Assembly (NCBI GenBank): GCA_001303245.1 | Contig: LJNS01000034.1 | Span: 1-64,000, forward strand | Origin: Gammaproteobacteria bacterium SG8_30 | GTDB lineage: Bacteria; Pseudomonadota; Gammaproteobacteria; Steroidobacterales; Steroidobacteraceae | DNA length: 64,000 bases | Direction of reading: 5' to 3' | Part shown: positions 1 through 11,900 of the stretch, one piece after another | Position numbering within the stretch: the first letter of the stretch is position 1 | Layout: every line of letters begins with the position of its first letter | Position numbers and translations under genes: made by a program | Notes under the pieces: generated by a model | Databases searched by the model: none | What the model was told of the DNA's origin: nothing | Seen by the model: only the letters and a program-made list of their open reading frames with translations

Positions 1-2
1 CC

Positions 3-77
3 TCCGGCTGGATCGACGCCACCGCCGAGGCCGGCGACCGTCTCACGATCTACGCCGACGGCCGCACCGAGAAATAG
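3..77 (+). CDS. C-terminal end of a CDS entering from the left edge (SGWIDATAEAGDRLTIYADGRTEK*)
   Basis: Open frame from the window edge to TAG at 75-77; too short to assign a function. Confidence 0.4.
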   Translation, partial: SGWIDATAEAGDRLTIYADGRTEK

Positions 78-247
78 GGGACATTCCTATTTTCCTTTTG
101 TCGCCAACTGATTGATTCATATGGCAAGGCTCCGTTTCCGAACGGGCGCAGACGACGGCACTGTTTCCCGCGCTCGCTTTCGAGCGTGGTCATCCGCTCC
201 CCAAATCAATGGCTTGCGGAGAAGAGAAAAATAGGAATGTCCCCTAT
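74..247. mobile_element. MITE/REP-like element of 174 bp with 20-bp perfect terminal inverted repeats
   Basis: 74-93 ATAGGGGACATTCCTATTTT is the exact reverse complement of 228-247 AAAATAGGAATGTCCCCTAT; no convincing ORF inside. Confidence 0.65.
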
Positions 248-526
248 GCTGCTCAAGGGCCGCCTCGCGCGTGAATTCCTGACCATGCAACACATGGTCG
301 CGCTCTACTGCCAGGCGCATCATGTCCCTACGGCCAGGACAAGCCGACCTGCGCAAACTGCCCGATCCACTGCTACAAGCGCGAGCCGCGCGAGTTCGCC
401 AGGACGGTGATGCGCTACGCCGGCCCGCGCATGATGACGCGCCATCCCTGGCTCGCGCTCATGCACGTCGTCGACGGACGCCGCAAGGTCGAGCACCCGA
501 TGGCGTCGCGTCGCCGCCGCGGCTGA
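246..526 (+). pseudogene. ygbA: Remnant of a YgbA-like (nitrous oxide-stimulated promoter family) small Cys-rich protein
   Basis: Frame 246: MLLKGRLAREFLTMQHMVALYCQAHH; then from 329 in another frame: YGQDKPTCANCPIHCYKREPREFARTVMRYAGPRMMTRHPWLALMHVVDGRRKVEHP. Middle Cys-containing part missing and frame changes. Confidence 0.55.
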
Positions 527-578
527 CCTTCGACCGGGACCCTCGCCGCCCGGTGTAGGCTCTGCAGTCTGCGCCGCC

Positions 579-1583
579 ATGAGCGTGAACACGTTGCGAG
601 GATCTGCGATGAACGAGCAACCGGACCTGATCTGCGCCTACGCGCTCGACGGCCGGGGCGGCGGTCGCCGTCTCGACTGGGACGGCGTTCGCGCCCACCG
701 GCCCGAGGACGGCGGGCTCTGGGTCCACCTGCAACGCGAGGCGCCGGGCAGCCGGGCCTGGCTCGAGCAGGCCGCGGGGCTCGACGAGATCCTGGTCGAG
801 GCGCTGCTGTCCGGCGAGTCCCGACCCCGCTGCGAAGCCTACGGCGACGGCCTGCTGGTCAGCCTGCGCGGCGTCAATCTGAACCCGGGCGCGGAACCGG
901 AGGACATGATCGCACTGGTGCTCTGGGTCGAGCCCGGCCGGGTGATCTCCGTGCGACGACGCCCGGTCGTCGCGATCAACGCGATCCGCCAGTCCATCGA
1001 GTCGGATCGCGGCCCGACCGGCGTCGGCGACTTCCTGGCGACGGTCTCGGAGGGACTCGTGGAGCGCATGGGGCCGGTGATCGACCAGCTGGAGGAGCAG
1101 GCCGCGGACCTCGAGGAAGCGGTACTCGCAGGCAATACGACGGCCCTCAGGCACCGGCTGGTCGAACTCCGGTCCACCGCCATCGCACTGCGCCGCTACA
1201 TCGCTCCCCAGCGCGAGGCCATGTCCCGGCTGCTGACCCAGCAGGTCGAATGGCTCACTCCCACGGACCGGCGCTGGCTGCGCGAGGTCGCCGACCGGAT
1301 CACCCGCTACGTCGAGGATCTCGACACTGCACGGGAGCGCGCGCAGATCGTGCAGGACGAGCTCGCCGCGCGGATCTCGGAGCAGATCAACCGCAACATG
1401 TACCTGCTGTCGCTCGTCGCCGCGGTCTTCCTCCCGCTCGGCCTCGTGACGGGCTACCTCGGCATCAACGTCGGAGGCATTCCGGGCACCGACTGGCGCT
1501 GGTCATTCGCCATCGTGGGCGTCGTGCTGCTGGCCATCGCGGCCGTCGAGATATGGCTGTTCCGAAGGCTCCGGTGGATCTAG
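579..1583 (+). CDS. zntB: CorA-family divalent cation transporter, ZntB-like
   Basis: 334 aa; two C-terminal TM helices with GYLGINVGGIPG loop typical of ZntB-type CorA proteins; a later start at ATG 609 is possible. Confidence 0.85.
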   Translation: MSVNTLRGSAMNEQPDLICAYALDGRGGGRRLDWDGVRAHRPEDGGLWVHLQREAPGSRAWLEQAAGLDEILVEALLSGESRPRCEAYGDGLLVSLRGVNLNPGAEPEDMIALVLWVEPGRVISVRRRPVVAINAIRQSIESDRGPTGVGDFLATVSEGLVERMGPVIDQLEEQAADLEEAVLAGNTTALRHRLVELRSTAIALRRYIAPQREAMSRLLTQQVEWLTPTDRRWLREVADRITRYVEDLDTARERAQIVQDELAARISEQINRNMYLLSLVAAVFLPLGLVTGYLGINVGGIPGTDWRWSFAIVGVVLLAIAAVEIWLFRRLRWI

Positions 1584-1620
1584 CCGCTGCCCGCGCGCGG
1601 GACGGTCGCGCCGTCTGCGC

Positions 1621-2403
1621 CTACCCCGCGTCGGCGAGGTAGTCCAGCACCGCGCGCGCAAACGCCGCCGGATTCTCGTTGGCCACGAAGACGCCCGCGT
1701 CGACCGTGACCTCGCGGCAGGGCCGGAAGGCCGCGCGCAGCGCAGCGGCTCGCTCCGGACTCGCGAAGGGATCCTCCGAGGCGTAGAGCAGCAGCGCGGG
1801 GCAACGGACGTCGGGCAGGCGATCCTCCATGCGGTACTCGGCCACGGCGAAGTGACCCTGCTCGCTGACCTCGCCCGCCACCAGCAAGTCCACGAGGAAG
1901 CGTTGCACGAGGTCCGGCCGCGGCAGCCACTCGTGCATCTTGCGCCACTTCTCGAGCAGGTGGCTGCCGTCCGGCTGCACGTGCCACTGCCGGAAGAACG
2001 GCGCGAGCTCGGCGCGGCCGGCCGCATCGGTGTAGACGGGACCGGAGAGCACGACGCGCTCGACCCGCTCGGGGGCGGCTGCGGCCAGCTCGACGGCGAT
2101 GACCGCGCCGGTGTGGTGCCCGACTGCCACCACGCGCTCGACTCCGAGCGCGTCGAGCACCTGCACCATGGCGCCGGCATAGTCGCCCACCGTCGGCTGG
2201 CCCTCGACCGGGTCGGAACAGCCATAGCCGGGCGTGTCGACCGCGATCACGCGGTGGGAGACCGCCAGCAGCGGAATGACTTCGCGGAACTCGTCGATGG
2301 AACGCGGCGTCTGGTGCATGAGCAACAGCGGCGTGCCGGCACGATCGCCCGCAGTCACACAGTGCACCTGTCCCAGGGACGTGTCGCAGAACGCTCTCTT
2401 CAT
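1621..2403 (-). CDS. Alpha/beta-fold hydrolase
   Basis: 260 aa; GHHTGA nucleophile-elbow region, hydrolase fold pattern. Confidence 0.8.
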   Translation of the reverse strand: MKRAFCDTSLGQVHCVTAGDRAGTPLLLMHQTPRSIDEFREVIPLLAVSHRVIAVDTPGYGCSDPVEGQPTVGDYAGAMVQVLDALGVERVVAVGHHTGAVIAVELAAAAPERVERVVLSGPVYTDAAGRAELAPFFRQWHVQPDGSHLLEKWRKMHEWLPRPDLVQRFLVDLLVAGEVSEQGHFAVAEYRMEDRLPDVRCPALLLYASEDPFASPERAAALRAAFRPCREVTVDAGVFVANENPAAFARAVLDYLADAG

Positions 2404-2966
2404 CTCGGCGCCTCGAGGATCTCGACCAGGTAGCCGTCGGGATCGAAGACGTGGAACACCCAGCCCTTCATCGGCTTGCCGGACGCATCGACCTGGCGGG
2501 ACGTGTAGGAGACGGGCTCCTCGACGATCGATGCTCCGGACTGCGCCAGGCGCTCGTGCTCGGCACGCGCATCGGGGACATCGAGGACGAAGACGATGTC
2601 CCCGAGGCCGATCTCGTCACGCGTCGCGTTGCGCGTCGGGGCAGGTGCCTCGGCTGCAAACGAGAGCAGACCGATCCGGCCGCCGTCGGCGCGCCCGCTC
2701 CTCAGGACCACGAGCCGCCATAGGGAGGAGCGGCTGTTGAGCGGAAAGGCGCTGTCCGGGTTGCGCTCACCGCCCATCTCCGATTCGGTACCGAAGCCGA
2801 GCAGCGCGTAGAAGGCGCGCGAGCGCTCGACGTCGGCGACGATGATCGTCGTGCGCAGCAGCGATGCTTCCGCCCCGGCCGGCCGCACGGCGTCGCCCGC
2901 GACGAGCAGGAGGCCGGCGGCAGCCGCCAGGCGGAGGCAGGCCACGCCTTTCCGCGATCGAGTCAC
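2400..2966 (-). CDS. VOC (glyoxalase/bleomycin resistance) family protein with N-terminal signal sequence
   Basis: 188 aa; VFDPDGYLVEILE motif; 4-bp overlap with downstream hydrolase. Confidence 0.8.
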   Translation of the reverse strand: MTRSRKGVACLRLAAAAGLLLVAGDAVRPAGAEASLLRTTIIVADVERSRAFYALLGFGTESEMGGERNPDSAFPLNSRSSLWRLVVLRSGRADGGRIGLLSFAAEAPAPTRNATRDEIGLGDIVFVLDVPDARAEHERLAQSGASIVEEPVSYTSRQVDASGKPMKGWVFHVFDPDGYLVEILEAPR

Positions 2967-3122
2967 GCGTCCGTCCCCGTTGCCTGGGTAGACCGCAAGG
3001 ATAGCCCGCCGCGCTGCTTCGTGTATCCTCTGGCCGACCCGACCGGCAACCGGAGTGGCACGCTTCGCCTATACTGCGGGCCGCAATCCCGGCGTCCGTC
3101 GCCCCCTCATTCCGGAGCCCCC

Positions 3123-3809
3123 GTGCACGACTCTCAGCAAACCCGGCGCATCGACCCGCGCCGCGCCGTGCTCACCGCCATGTCCGCACTCATCGCCGCC
3201 GCCTCACTCGCTGGCTGCAGCGTCCCGATCCGGTCCGACGGCCACTGGGCCGAGGGCGTGCCGCGCGACGCCACTTACTCCCGCGTGCTGGTGGTCGGCG
3301 TGAGCCCCAACGTGAACCAGCGCTGCGCCTTCGAGGAGGCGCTCGCCGCCAACCTGCGCGATGCATCGATCGTGGCCCGCTCGAGCTGCCGCGAAATGGG
3401 CACCGAGCCGCCGCTGACGCGCGAGAGCGTCGACAAGGCGGTGGCGTCTTTCCAGGCCGACGCGGTGCTGGCGACACGCCTCGTCGAATCCAGCATGGAG
3501 CTCGCCGAGGGCGGCACGCGGGAGACACGGGGCGACGCCTACTACAAGCCGATCGGCTTCGGCTGGGGCTGGGACTACTGGGGCGTGTACGGCGTGCCGG
3601 TGGTCTACGGGCAGTTCCAGACCTCGCCCTCGGTGTTCTCCCTGCAGGGAACCGTGAAGATCTCGAGCGCGCTGTTCGAGACCCGCAGCGCCCAGGCCGT
3701 GTATTTCGTCGAGACCACCGCGACGGACCTTAGCTCGCGGGAGCAGGCGTTGACCGACGTCACGCCGGTCATTGCGGAGCGGCTCCTGAAGTCCGGCCTG
3801 CTGCGCTAG
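3123..3809 (+). CDS. Lipoprotein, DUF4136-like
   Basis: Lipobox SLAGC after a hydrophobic leader; GTG start at 3123 or ATG at 3180. Confidence 0.65.
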   Translation: MHDSQQTRRIDPRRAVLTAMSALIAAASLAGCSVPIRSDGHWAEGVPRDATYSRVLVVGVSPNVNQRCAFEEALAANLRDASIVARSSCREMGTEPPLTRESVDKAVASFQADAVLATRLVESSMELAEGGTRETRGDAYYKPIGFGWGWDYWGVYGVPVVYGQFQTSPSVFSLQGTVKISSALFETRSAQAVYFVETTATDLSSREQALTDVTPVIAERLLKSGLLR

Positions 3810-3841
3810 CCGCCGCGCCGCGACCCCTTCCGGCCGGCCGG

Positions 3842-4882
3842 TCAGTGGAGGTAGCGCGCGGCCATCTTCTCGAGCGGCACCGCCTGGATGCGGGAAGCCT
3901 GCCCCGCCGTGCCGAAGGCCTCGTAGCGCTGCCGGCAGAGCTCGGTCGCGGCGGCGACCGCTGCCTTGAGGAAGGCGCGCGGGTCCGTCTCCGAGGGCTT
4001 CTCGGCCATTGCGCGGCGCATCGCCCCGGTCATCGCCAGGCGTATGTCGGTATCGATGTTGACCTTGCGCACGCCGTGGCGGATGCCCTCCTGGATCTCC
4101 TCTACCGGCACGCCGTAGGTCTCGGGAATCTCGCCGCCGTAGCGCCGGATCACCTCGAGCCACTCCTGCGGGACGCTCGAGGAGCCGTGCATGACCAGGT
4201 GCGTGTCGGGAATCTTCGCGTGGATCTCGCGGATCCGGTCGATGGCCAGCACGTCGCCGGTCGGCTTGCGGCTGAACTTGTAGGCGCCGTGCGAAGTGCC
4301 AATGGCGATGGCCAGCGCATCGACGCCGGTCGCGGCCACGAACTCGGCAGCCTGGTCCGGGTCGGTGAGCAGTTGCTCCCGCGAGAGCTTGCCTGCCGCG
4401 CCGGAGCCGTCCTCCTCGCCGGCCTCGCCCGTCTCGAGCGATCCCAGGCAGCCGAGCTCGCCCTCGACGGACGCACCCACGGCGTGCGCGAACTCGGCGA
4501 CCCGGCGCGTGACCTCGACGTTGTAGCCGTACTCGGCCGGCGTCTTCATGTCGGGCAGCAGCGAGCCGTCCATCATCACGCTGGTGAAACCCGAGCGGAT
4601 CGACGCCGCGCACACGGCGGGGCTCGCCCCGTGGTCCTGGTGCAGCACGATGGGGATCTGCGGCCAGGACTCCACCGCCGCCTCGACCAGCTTGCGCAGG
4701 AACGGCTCGCCTGCGTACTTGCGGGCCCCGGCGGAGGCCTGGAGGATCACGGGTGCGTCGCACTCCGCGGCGGCCCGCATGATGGCCTGCACCTGCTCCA
4801 TGTTGTTCACGTTGAAGGCCGGCACGCCGTAGCCGTTCTCTGCGGCGTGGTCCAGCAGTTGCCTCAGCGAAACCAGTGGCAT
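3842..4882 (-). CDS. cbbA: Class II fructose-1,6-bisphosphate aldolase
   Basis: 346 aa [30 protein letters not shown]..., HQDHG and HGSSS motifs. Confidence 0.95.
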   Translation of the reverse strand: MPLVSLRQLLDHAAENGYGVPAFNVNNMEQVQAIMRAAAECDAPVILQASAGARKYAGEPFLRKLVEAAVESWPQIPIVLHQDHGASPAVCAASIRSGFTSVMMDGSLLPDMKTPAEYGYNVEVTRRVAEFAHAVGASVEGELGCLGSLETGEAGEEDGSGAAGKLSREQLLTDPDQAAEFVAATGVDALAIAIGTSHGAYKFSRKPTGDVLAIDRIREIHAKIPDTHLVMHGSSSVPQEWLEVIRRYGGEIPETYGVPVEEIQEGIRHGVRKVNIDTDIRLAMTGAMRRAMAEKPSETDPRAFLKAAVAAATELCRQRYEAFGTAGQASRIQAVPLEKMAARYLH

Positions 4883-4908
4883 GTCGTCCTCCCGTCGGTC
4901 GTGTCTGC

Positions 4909-5784
4909 TCAGTAAGCCCTTTTCTTGGTGTCCATCATCCTCAGGATCAGGGGCGTCAGGATGATCTGCATGGCCAGCGGCAGCTTTCCGCCGGGCACCA
5001 CCAGCGTGTTGGGCCGCGACATGAACGAGTCGTGGATCATGGACAGCAGATAGCGGAAGTCGATGCCCTTCGGATTCGCGAAGCGGATGATGAGGAAGCT
5101 CTCGTCCGCCAGTGGAATGTCCTTGGCGATGAACGGGTTGCTGGTGTCCACGGTGGGCACGCGCTGGAAGTTGATGTGCGTGCGCGAGAACTGCGGACAG
5201 ATGTAGTTCACGTAGTCCGGCATACGCCGCAGGATGGTGTCGACCACGGCCCCGGTGGAATAGCCGCGCTTGGCCTTGTCGCGGTGCAGCTTCTGGATCC
5301 ACTCGAGATTGACGATCGGCACCACGCCGATCAGCAGGTCCACGTGGCGGGCCACATCGTGCTCCGGCGTGACGATCGCCCCGTGCAGCCCCTCGTAGAA
5401 CAGCAGGTCGGAGCCCTCGCCGATCTCCTTCCAGTCGGTGAACGTCCCGGGCGGGGTCCCGTGGATCGCCGCCTCCTGCTCGTCGTGCACGTAGGCCCGC
5501 GAGCGCCCGATGCCGCCGAGCGCGTAGCTCCTGAACAGTTCCTCGAGCTCGCCGAACAGGTTGGACTCGGGTCCGAAGTGGCTGAAGTGCTGGTTGCCCG
5601 CTGCGCCGGCCTCGGCCATCTTCTGGCGCATCTCCGCGCGATCGAACCGGTGGAACGCATCGCCCTCGACGACCGCGGCGTCGATCTTCTCGCGACGGAA
5701 GATCCACTCGAAGGTCGTCTTGACGGTCGTGGTGCCGGCCCCCGAGGAGCCCGTGACGGCGATGATCGGATGCTTGGCCGACAT
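4909..5784 (-). CDS. cbbP: Phosphoribulokinase
   Basis: 291 aa; P-loop [28 protein letters not shown]. Confidence 0.95.
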   Translation of the reverse strand: MSAKHPIIAVTGSSGAGTTTVKTTFEWIFRREKIDAAVVEGDAFHRFDRAEMRQKMAEAGAAGNQHFSHFGPESNLFGELEELFRSYALGGIGRSRAYVHDEQEAAIHGTPPGTFTDWKEIGEGSDLLFYEGLHGAIVTPEHDVARHVDLLIGVVPIVNLEWIQKLHRDKAKRGYSTGAVVDTILRRMPDYVNYICPQFSRTHINFQRVPTVDTSNPFIAKDIPLADESFLIIRFANPKGIDFRYLLSMIHDSFMSRPNTLVVPGGKLPLAMQIILTPLILRMMDTKKRAY

Positions 5785-5803
5785 GTGTCCGTTACTCCAT
5801 GCC

Positions 5804-6865
5804 TCAGGTGTTGATGAACAGCGACCTGTCAGCGAACAGGGGCGAGGTGTAGGGCTCGTCGTCGCCGCTGTCGTACTCGGCGTGGTAGCGCGCGACCCGC
5901 TCTACCTCCTCGCTCGAGCCGATGATCACCGGGATCCGCTGGTGCAGGCTCTCGGGCTCGACTTCCATGATCCGGCTGCGGCCGGTGGAGGCCAGCCCAC
6001 CGGCCTGCTCGATCAGGAAGGCCATCGGGTTGGCCTCGTACATCAGGCGCAGGCGGCCTTCGCGGTGCGCCTCCTTCTGGTCGCGCGGGTACATGTAGAT
6101 CCCGCCGCGCATCAGGATGCGGTGCACGTCGGCGACCATCGAGGCCACCCAGCGGGTGTTGAAGTCGCGGCCGCGCGGGCCCTCGCGCCCGGCCTTGCAC
6201 TCCTCGACGTAACGGAAGATGGGCGGCTCCCAGAAACGGCGGTTGGCCGCGTTGATGGCATACTCGGAGGTGCTCGCGGGAATGCGCAGGTCCTCCTTGG
6301 TCAGCACGTAGTTGCCGATCTCGCGGTCGAGCGTGAAGCCGTGGGTGCCGCTGCCGACCGTCACGACCAGCTCGGTCGACGGGCCGTAGATGGCGTACCC
6401 GGCGGCGACCTGCCGGCTGCCGGGCTGCAGCACGGCCTTCAAGTCCCGGGCGCCCTCCGGCAACTCGAGCACCGAGAAGATCGAGCCGACCGCGACGTTC
6501 ACGTCGAGATTGCTCGAGCCGTCCAGCGGGTCGAACACCAGCGCCAGCCGGCCGGGACCGTCGACGATCTGCACGTCGTCCATCTCCTCGGAGGCCAGTG
6601 CGCCCACGAGCCCGCTCCACTCCGTGCCGCGCACGAACAGCTCGTCGGCGAGCACGTCGAGCTTCTTCTGCTCCTCGCCCTGTACGTTCTTGCTGCCGGC
6701 CAGCTTGGACAGCCCCAGCAGCGGCCCCTTGCCCACGGCCGCCGAGATCGCCTTGGTCACCGCGGCCACGTCCACGAGCAGGGCGGCGAGGTCGCGGGCG
6801 TGGGGGCCGGGCGGAATCTGCTCGATCGCGAACTTCGATACGGTCGTGTAGCCCGGGTTCAGCAT
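5804..6865 (-). CDS. fbp: Fructose-1,6-bisphosphatase class I
   Basis: 353 aa; [22 protein letters not shown]; start ATG at 6865 inside a longer ORF; overlaps cbbX by 7 bp. Confidence 0.95.
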   Translation of the reverse strand: MLNPGYTTVSKFAIEQIPPGPHARDLAALLVDVAAVTKAISAAVGKGPLLGLSKLAGSKNVQGEEQKKLDVLADELFVRGTEWSGLVGALASEEMDDVQIVDGPGRLALVFDPLDGSSNLDVNVAVGSIFSVLELPEGARDLKAVLQPGSRQVAAGYAIYGPSTELVVTVGSGTHGFTLDREIGNYVLTKEDLRIPASTSEYAINAANRRFWEPPIFRYVEECKAGREGPRGRDFNTRWVASMVADVHRILMRGGIYMYPRDQKEAHREGRLRLMYEANPMAFLIEQAGGLASTGRSRIMEVEPESLHQRIPVIIGSSEEVERVARYHAEYDSGDDEPYTSPLFADRSLFINT

Positions 6866-7758
6866 GCGGCTTTCTCCTTGTCCTTTGCAGCCGGCGCGGC
6901 GTCGAACACGCGGCTCGCCCTGATGTCGGCCTCCTCGATCGTCGTCAGCGACGCCGCGTCCACCTCGCCGGCCTCGATCAGCCTGCGCGCCTGCCTGAGG
7001 CGGGCGCGGTCGAGTGCGTTCCTGAGCGAGCGCGCGTTGGCGAAGTTGGGCTGCTTTCGCCGGATCGACAGGTACTCGGCGAGCGCCTTGCGCGCTCCTT
7101 CCGCAAGCTGCAGCCCGAGACCATCCACCATGCGGTCGGCGATCTGCAGGAGCTCCCCGTCCGAGTAGTCGGGAAAGTCGATGTGGTGGGCCACGCGCGA
7201 GGACAGCCCGGGATTGCTCTCGAAGAAGCGGTCCATCCTCGACTTGTAGCCGGCGAAGATGACCACGAGATCCTCGCGCTGGTTCTCCATCACCTGCATC
7301 AGGATCTCGATGGCCTCCTGGCCGTAGTCCCGCTCGTTCTCGGGCCGGTAGAGGTAATAGGCCTCGTCGATGAACAGGACGCCGCCCATGGCCTTCTTGA
7401 GGACTTCCTTGGTCTTGGGCGCCGTGTGGCCGATGTACTGGCCCACGAGGTCGTCGCGGGTGACGGCCACGAGGTGGCCCTTCCGCACGTGGCCGAGCCG
7501 GTGGAGTATCTCGGCCATGCGCATCGCCACCGTGGTCTTGCCGGTACCGGGATTGCCCGTGAAGCACATGTGCAGCGAGGGCGGGGCACTCGTGACGCCG
7601 AGCGCCTCGCGCGCCTTCTCGACGACGAGCAGCGAGGCGATCTCGCGGATCCGGGTCTTGACGGGCTTGAGGCCGACGAGCTCCCGGTCGAGCTCGTCGA
7701 GCACGTCCGAGACGTGCGACTCGTCGAGCATCCTCTTCAGGTCGACGGTGTCGGCCAT
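6859..7758 (-). CDS. cbbX: Red-type Rubisco activase CbbX (AAA+)
   Basis: 299 aa; [36 protein letters not shown]. Confidence 0.95.
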   Translation of the reverse strand: MADTVDLKRMLDESHVSDVLDELDRELVGLKPVKTRIREIASLLVVEKAREALGVTSAPPSLHMCFTGNPGTGKTTVAMRMAEILHRLGHVRKGHLVAVTRDDLVGQYIGHTAPKTKEVLKKAMGGVLFIDEAYYLYRPENERDYGQEAIEILMQVMENQREDLVVIFAGYKSRMDRFFESNPGLSSRVAHHIDFPDYSDGELLQIADRMVDGLGLQLAEGARKALAEYLSIRRKQPNFANARSLRNALDRARLRQARRLIEAGEVDAASLTTIEEADIRASRVFDAAPAAKDKEKAAC

Positions 7759-7770
7759 CGCAGGCGCCCG

Positions 7771-8163
7771 TCAGGACCGGACCGTCTCGAGCTCGTAGCG
7801 TATGTTGCGCCCGCTCGTGTCAGTGCGCCGCAGGTTGAATTCCGGCTCCCTTGCAGGTCGGTCGACGATGAACGACAGCCGCATCGTCTCGAAGCCGAGC
7901 GTGGAATCGAAGGCATTGACCTTGATGTAGCGGTCCGGGAAGACCTTGCGGCACTCCTTCAGCTCGGTCATGAGGCCCGCCGCGTCCTTCAGGTCGAACA
8001 TCGGCATGCCCCACATCTCCCAGTAGGTATTGCGGGGGTGCGGGTCGTCGGTGTGTTCGATCGACACCGCCCAGCCCTGGTCGAGCGCGTACTCGACCTG
8101 CTTGGCGATCTGCTCGTCCGTCAGGTCCGGCAGGAATGAGAACGTACCTTGCGTGATGCGCAT
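7771..8163 (-). CDS. cbbS: Ribulose bisphosphate carboxylase small subunit
   Basis: 130 aa [58 protein letters not shown]. Confidence 0.97.
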   Translation of the reverse strand: MRITQGTFSFLPDLTDEQIAKQVEYALDQGWAVSIEHTDDPHPRNTYWEMWGMPMFDLKDAAGLMTELKECRKVFPDRYIKVNAFDSTLGFETMRLSFIVDRPAREPEFNLRRTDTSGRNIRYELETVRS

Positions 8164-8174
8164 GATCTTGCTCC

Positions 8175-9761
<1,587 letters not shown>

Positions 9762-9763
9762 TT

Positions 9764-10747
9764 ATGAACGTGGCCCACCTGACCCTTCGCCAGCTTCAGG
9801 TGCTGGAAGCGGTCACCGCAGGGGGATCCATGGCAGAGGCCGGGCGGCGGCTGTTCATGACGGGGCCGGGTGTCACCCAGCAGGTCCAGCAGCTGGAGAA
9901 GGCGCTCGGCGCGCCCGTGTTCGACCGTCTCGGCCGGCGCCTGAGGCTCACGGCGGCCGGCGAGCACGCGCTCGCCGCCGCGCGCGACGTCCACGCCCGG
10001 CTCGCGACCCTCGCCAGCGACATGGACGCGCTCACGCAGCGGGACGAGGGCGTGCTGCACCTCGGCATCCTTGCCACCGGCACCCACATCCTGCCGCCGC
10101 TGCTGGCCGAGTTCCGCCGGCGCGCCCCCGGGATCGCTGTGCACATGGTGGTGTCGACCCGCGAGGAGCTCGTGGAGCACCTGCTCGAGGGCGAGGTCGA
10201 CCTCGCGCTGATGGGGAGGGTGCCCGGCCGGGAGGACGCCGCGGGCGTGGGCAGCGTCGAGCAGCTGATCCGTGAACCCATCGCCGACAATCCGCACGTC
10301 GTCGTAGCCTGGATCGGCCATCCGCTGGCCGGCGAGCGACAGATCCCGCCCATCGAACTCAGGCACGAAACCTTCGTGCAGCGCGAGCCCGGGTCGGGGA
10401 CGCGGGCGATGCTGGATGAATTCCTGCGGATTCATCGCATCGCGCCGAGGGAGCGGCTGACGGTGTTCGGCAACGAGATGGCCAAGCACGCGGTCATGTC
10501 GCAGCTCGGCATCAGCCTGACGTCCATGCACACGCTGGGGCTCGAACTGACGAGCGGGGCGCTCGTGCGCCTCGACGTCGAGCATACGCCCATCGTGCGC
10601 AAGTGGTATCTCGTACATCACGCAGATCGCTGGCTGCCGCCGGCTGCTAGCGCGTTCCGGGACTTCCTCGTGACGGACGGCGCCGCCCGCGTCCGCGCCT
10701 CGACCGAGGCGCTGCTGGCCATGCAGGAAGCGCAGCCGCCTTCCTGA
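9764..10747 (+). CDS. cbbR: LysR-family regulator CbbR
   Basis: 327 aa; HTH LTLRQLQVLEAVTAGGSMAEAGRRLFMTGPGVTQQVQQLE; divergent from cbbL. Confidence 0.92.
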   Translation: MNVAHLTLRQLQVLEAVTAGGSMAEAGRRLFMTGPGVTQQVQQLEKALGAPVFDRLGRRLRLTAAGEHALAAARDVHARLATLASDMDALTQRDEGVLHLGILATGTHILPPLLAEFRRRAPGIAVHMVVSTREELVEHLLEGEVDLALMGRVPGREDAAGVGSVEQLIREPIADNPHVVVAWIGHPLAGERQIPPIELRHETFVQREPGSGTRAMLDEFLRIHRIAPRERLTVFGNEMAKHAVMSQLGISLTSMHTLGLELTSGALVRLDVEHTPIVRKWYLVHHADRWLPPAASAFRDFLVTDGAARVRASTEALLAMQEAQPPS

Positions 10748-10899
10748 GTCGCCGGGATACAGGCCCAGGCTGGACGGCGCGCATCCGCCGCGCAGGGTTT
10801 TCTGCGGTGCAGGATTGCTTCCGCAAGGTGGCGGCGTATGCTCGCCGGCAGGACCTGCCATCCGGCGGTCCCCGACTTCATTTCCGAGGGGGAAACGAC

Positions 10900-11175
10900 A
10901 TGCCCAAGTTCGTGGTGGAACGTGACATGCCCGGCGTCGGCGCACTCGGCCCGGGCGAACTGCGTGGCGCATCGCAGAAATCGAACGAGGTGCTCGACGG
11001 AATGGGACCGCAGATCCAGTGGGTCGAGAGCTACGTGACCGGCGACAAGATCTACTGCATCTACATCGCGCCCGACGAGGAAGCCATCAAGGAGCACTCG
11101 CGCCGCTCGGGATTCCCGGCCAACCGCATCAGCAAGGTGGTGCGGCGGATCGACCCGACGACGGCAGAGGCCTGA
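10900..11175 (+). CDS. DUF4242 family small protein
   Basis: 91 aa MPKFVVERDMPGVGALGPGELRGASQKSNEV... Confidence 0.75.
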   Translation: MPKFVVERDMPGVGALGPGELRGASQKSNEVLDGMGPQIQWVESYVTGDKIYCIYIAPDEEAIKEHSRRSGFPANRISKVVRRIDPTTAEA

Positions 11176-11198
11176 CGCCGCCCTTCCCGCCGCCGGCC

Positions 11199-11792
11199 TC
11201 AGGCGCCGGCGAGCGGGAAGAAATGGCGTAGCAGCCGGTCGGTCGGCAGGAAGAGCAGCAGCACGAAGCCGAGGTACAGGCCCGCGACATACGCCGCGGG
11301 GCGGAGGCGCTGCTGCACGAGGCCGGGCCCGTAGGTCCAGTTGATGTTGGCCTCGGGCGAGCCGAACACGCGGCTCGCCGGCAGGACGATCGCGGCCAGC
11401 AGTGTCGCGCCGGGCAGCGCGATGTCGGCCGCATACCCGTACTCCCAGACCATCCACAGCAACACGGCCGGCAGCGGCACGTGAAACAGCGACAGCAGCC
11501 GCAGGAACCGAGGCCGGTCCCGCTCGAACATGTATTCCGTCAGGCCGATGATGCGCCGGCGCAGCGCGAGGCGCAGCACCAGGTCGACGTTCCACAGCAG
11601 CTCGGGAACGAGTACCGCCACCGTGAGCACGCTCGCGAGCGACGCACTTTCGAGCCACAGCGCCGGCACGGCACCGAGCAGCGCGACGTCCGAGAACCAC
11701 ATCAGGTTCCGCCAGCCGTAGTGCTTCAGCCAGATGACCAGGATCACCAGCACGAAGGCCGTGTAGGCCAGCTTGAACCACACCGGAATCAT
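11199..11792 (-). CDS. Multi-pass membrane protein of unknown function
   Basis: About 197 aa, MIPVWFKLAYTAFVLVILVIWLKHYGWRNLMWFSD; several hydrophobic segments. Confidence 0.7.
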   Translation of the reverse strand: MIPVWFKLAYTAFVLVILVIWLKHYGWRNLMWFSDVALLGAVPALWLESASLASVLTVAVLVPELLWNVDLVLRLALRRRIIGLTEYMFERDRPRFLRLLSLFHVPLPAVLLWMVWEYGYAADIALPGATLLAAIVLPASRVFGSPEANINWTYGPGLVQQRLRPAAYVAGLYLGFVLLLFLPTDRLLRHFFPLAGA

Positions 11793-11900
11793 GCCTTCCC
11801 CGCGATGGACGTTCCCGCGTCGGCACTCTACACCGCCGGCGCGGCCACGCCGCATGCGCTGCGCTAGAATTCGTCGACTCCGCACCGACACGGCTGATCC

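Noticed and set aside
3204-4763. 519-aa minus-strand ORF and the many other long antisense ORFs (for example 12:13 kb, 24-27 kb, 53-56 kb plus strand)
   Set aside because: GC-rich shadow ORFs: Arg/Ala/Gly/His-rich, low complexity, fully overlapped by clearly conserved genes.
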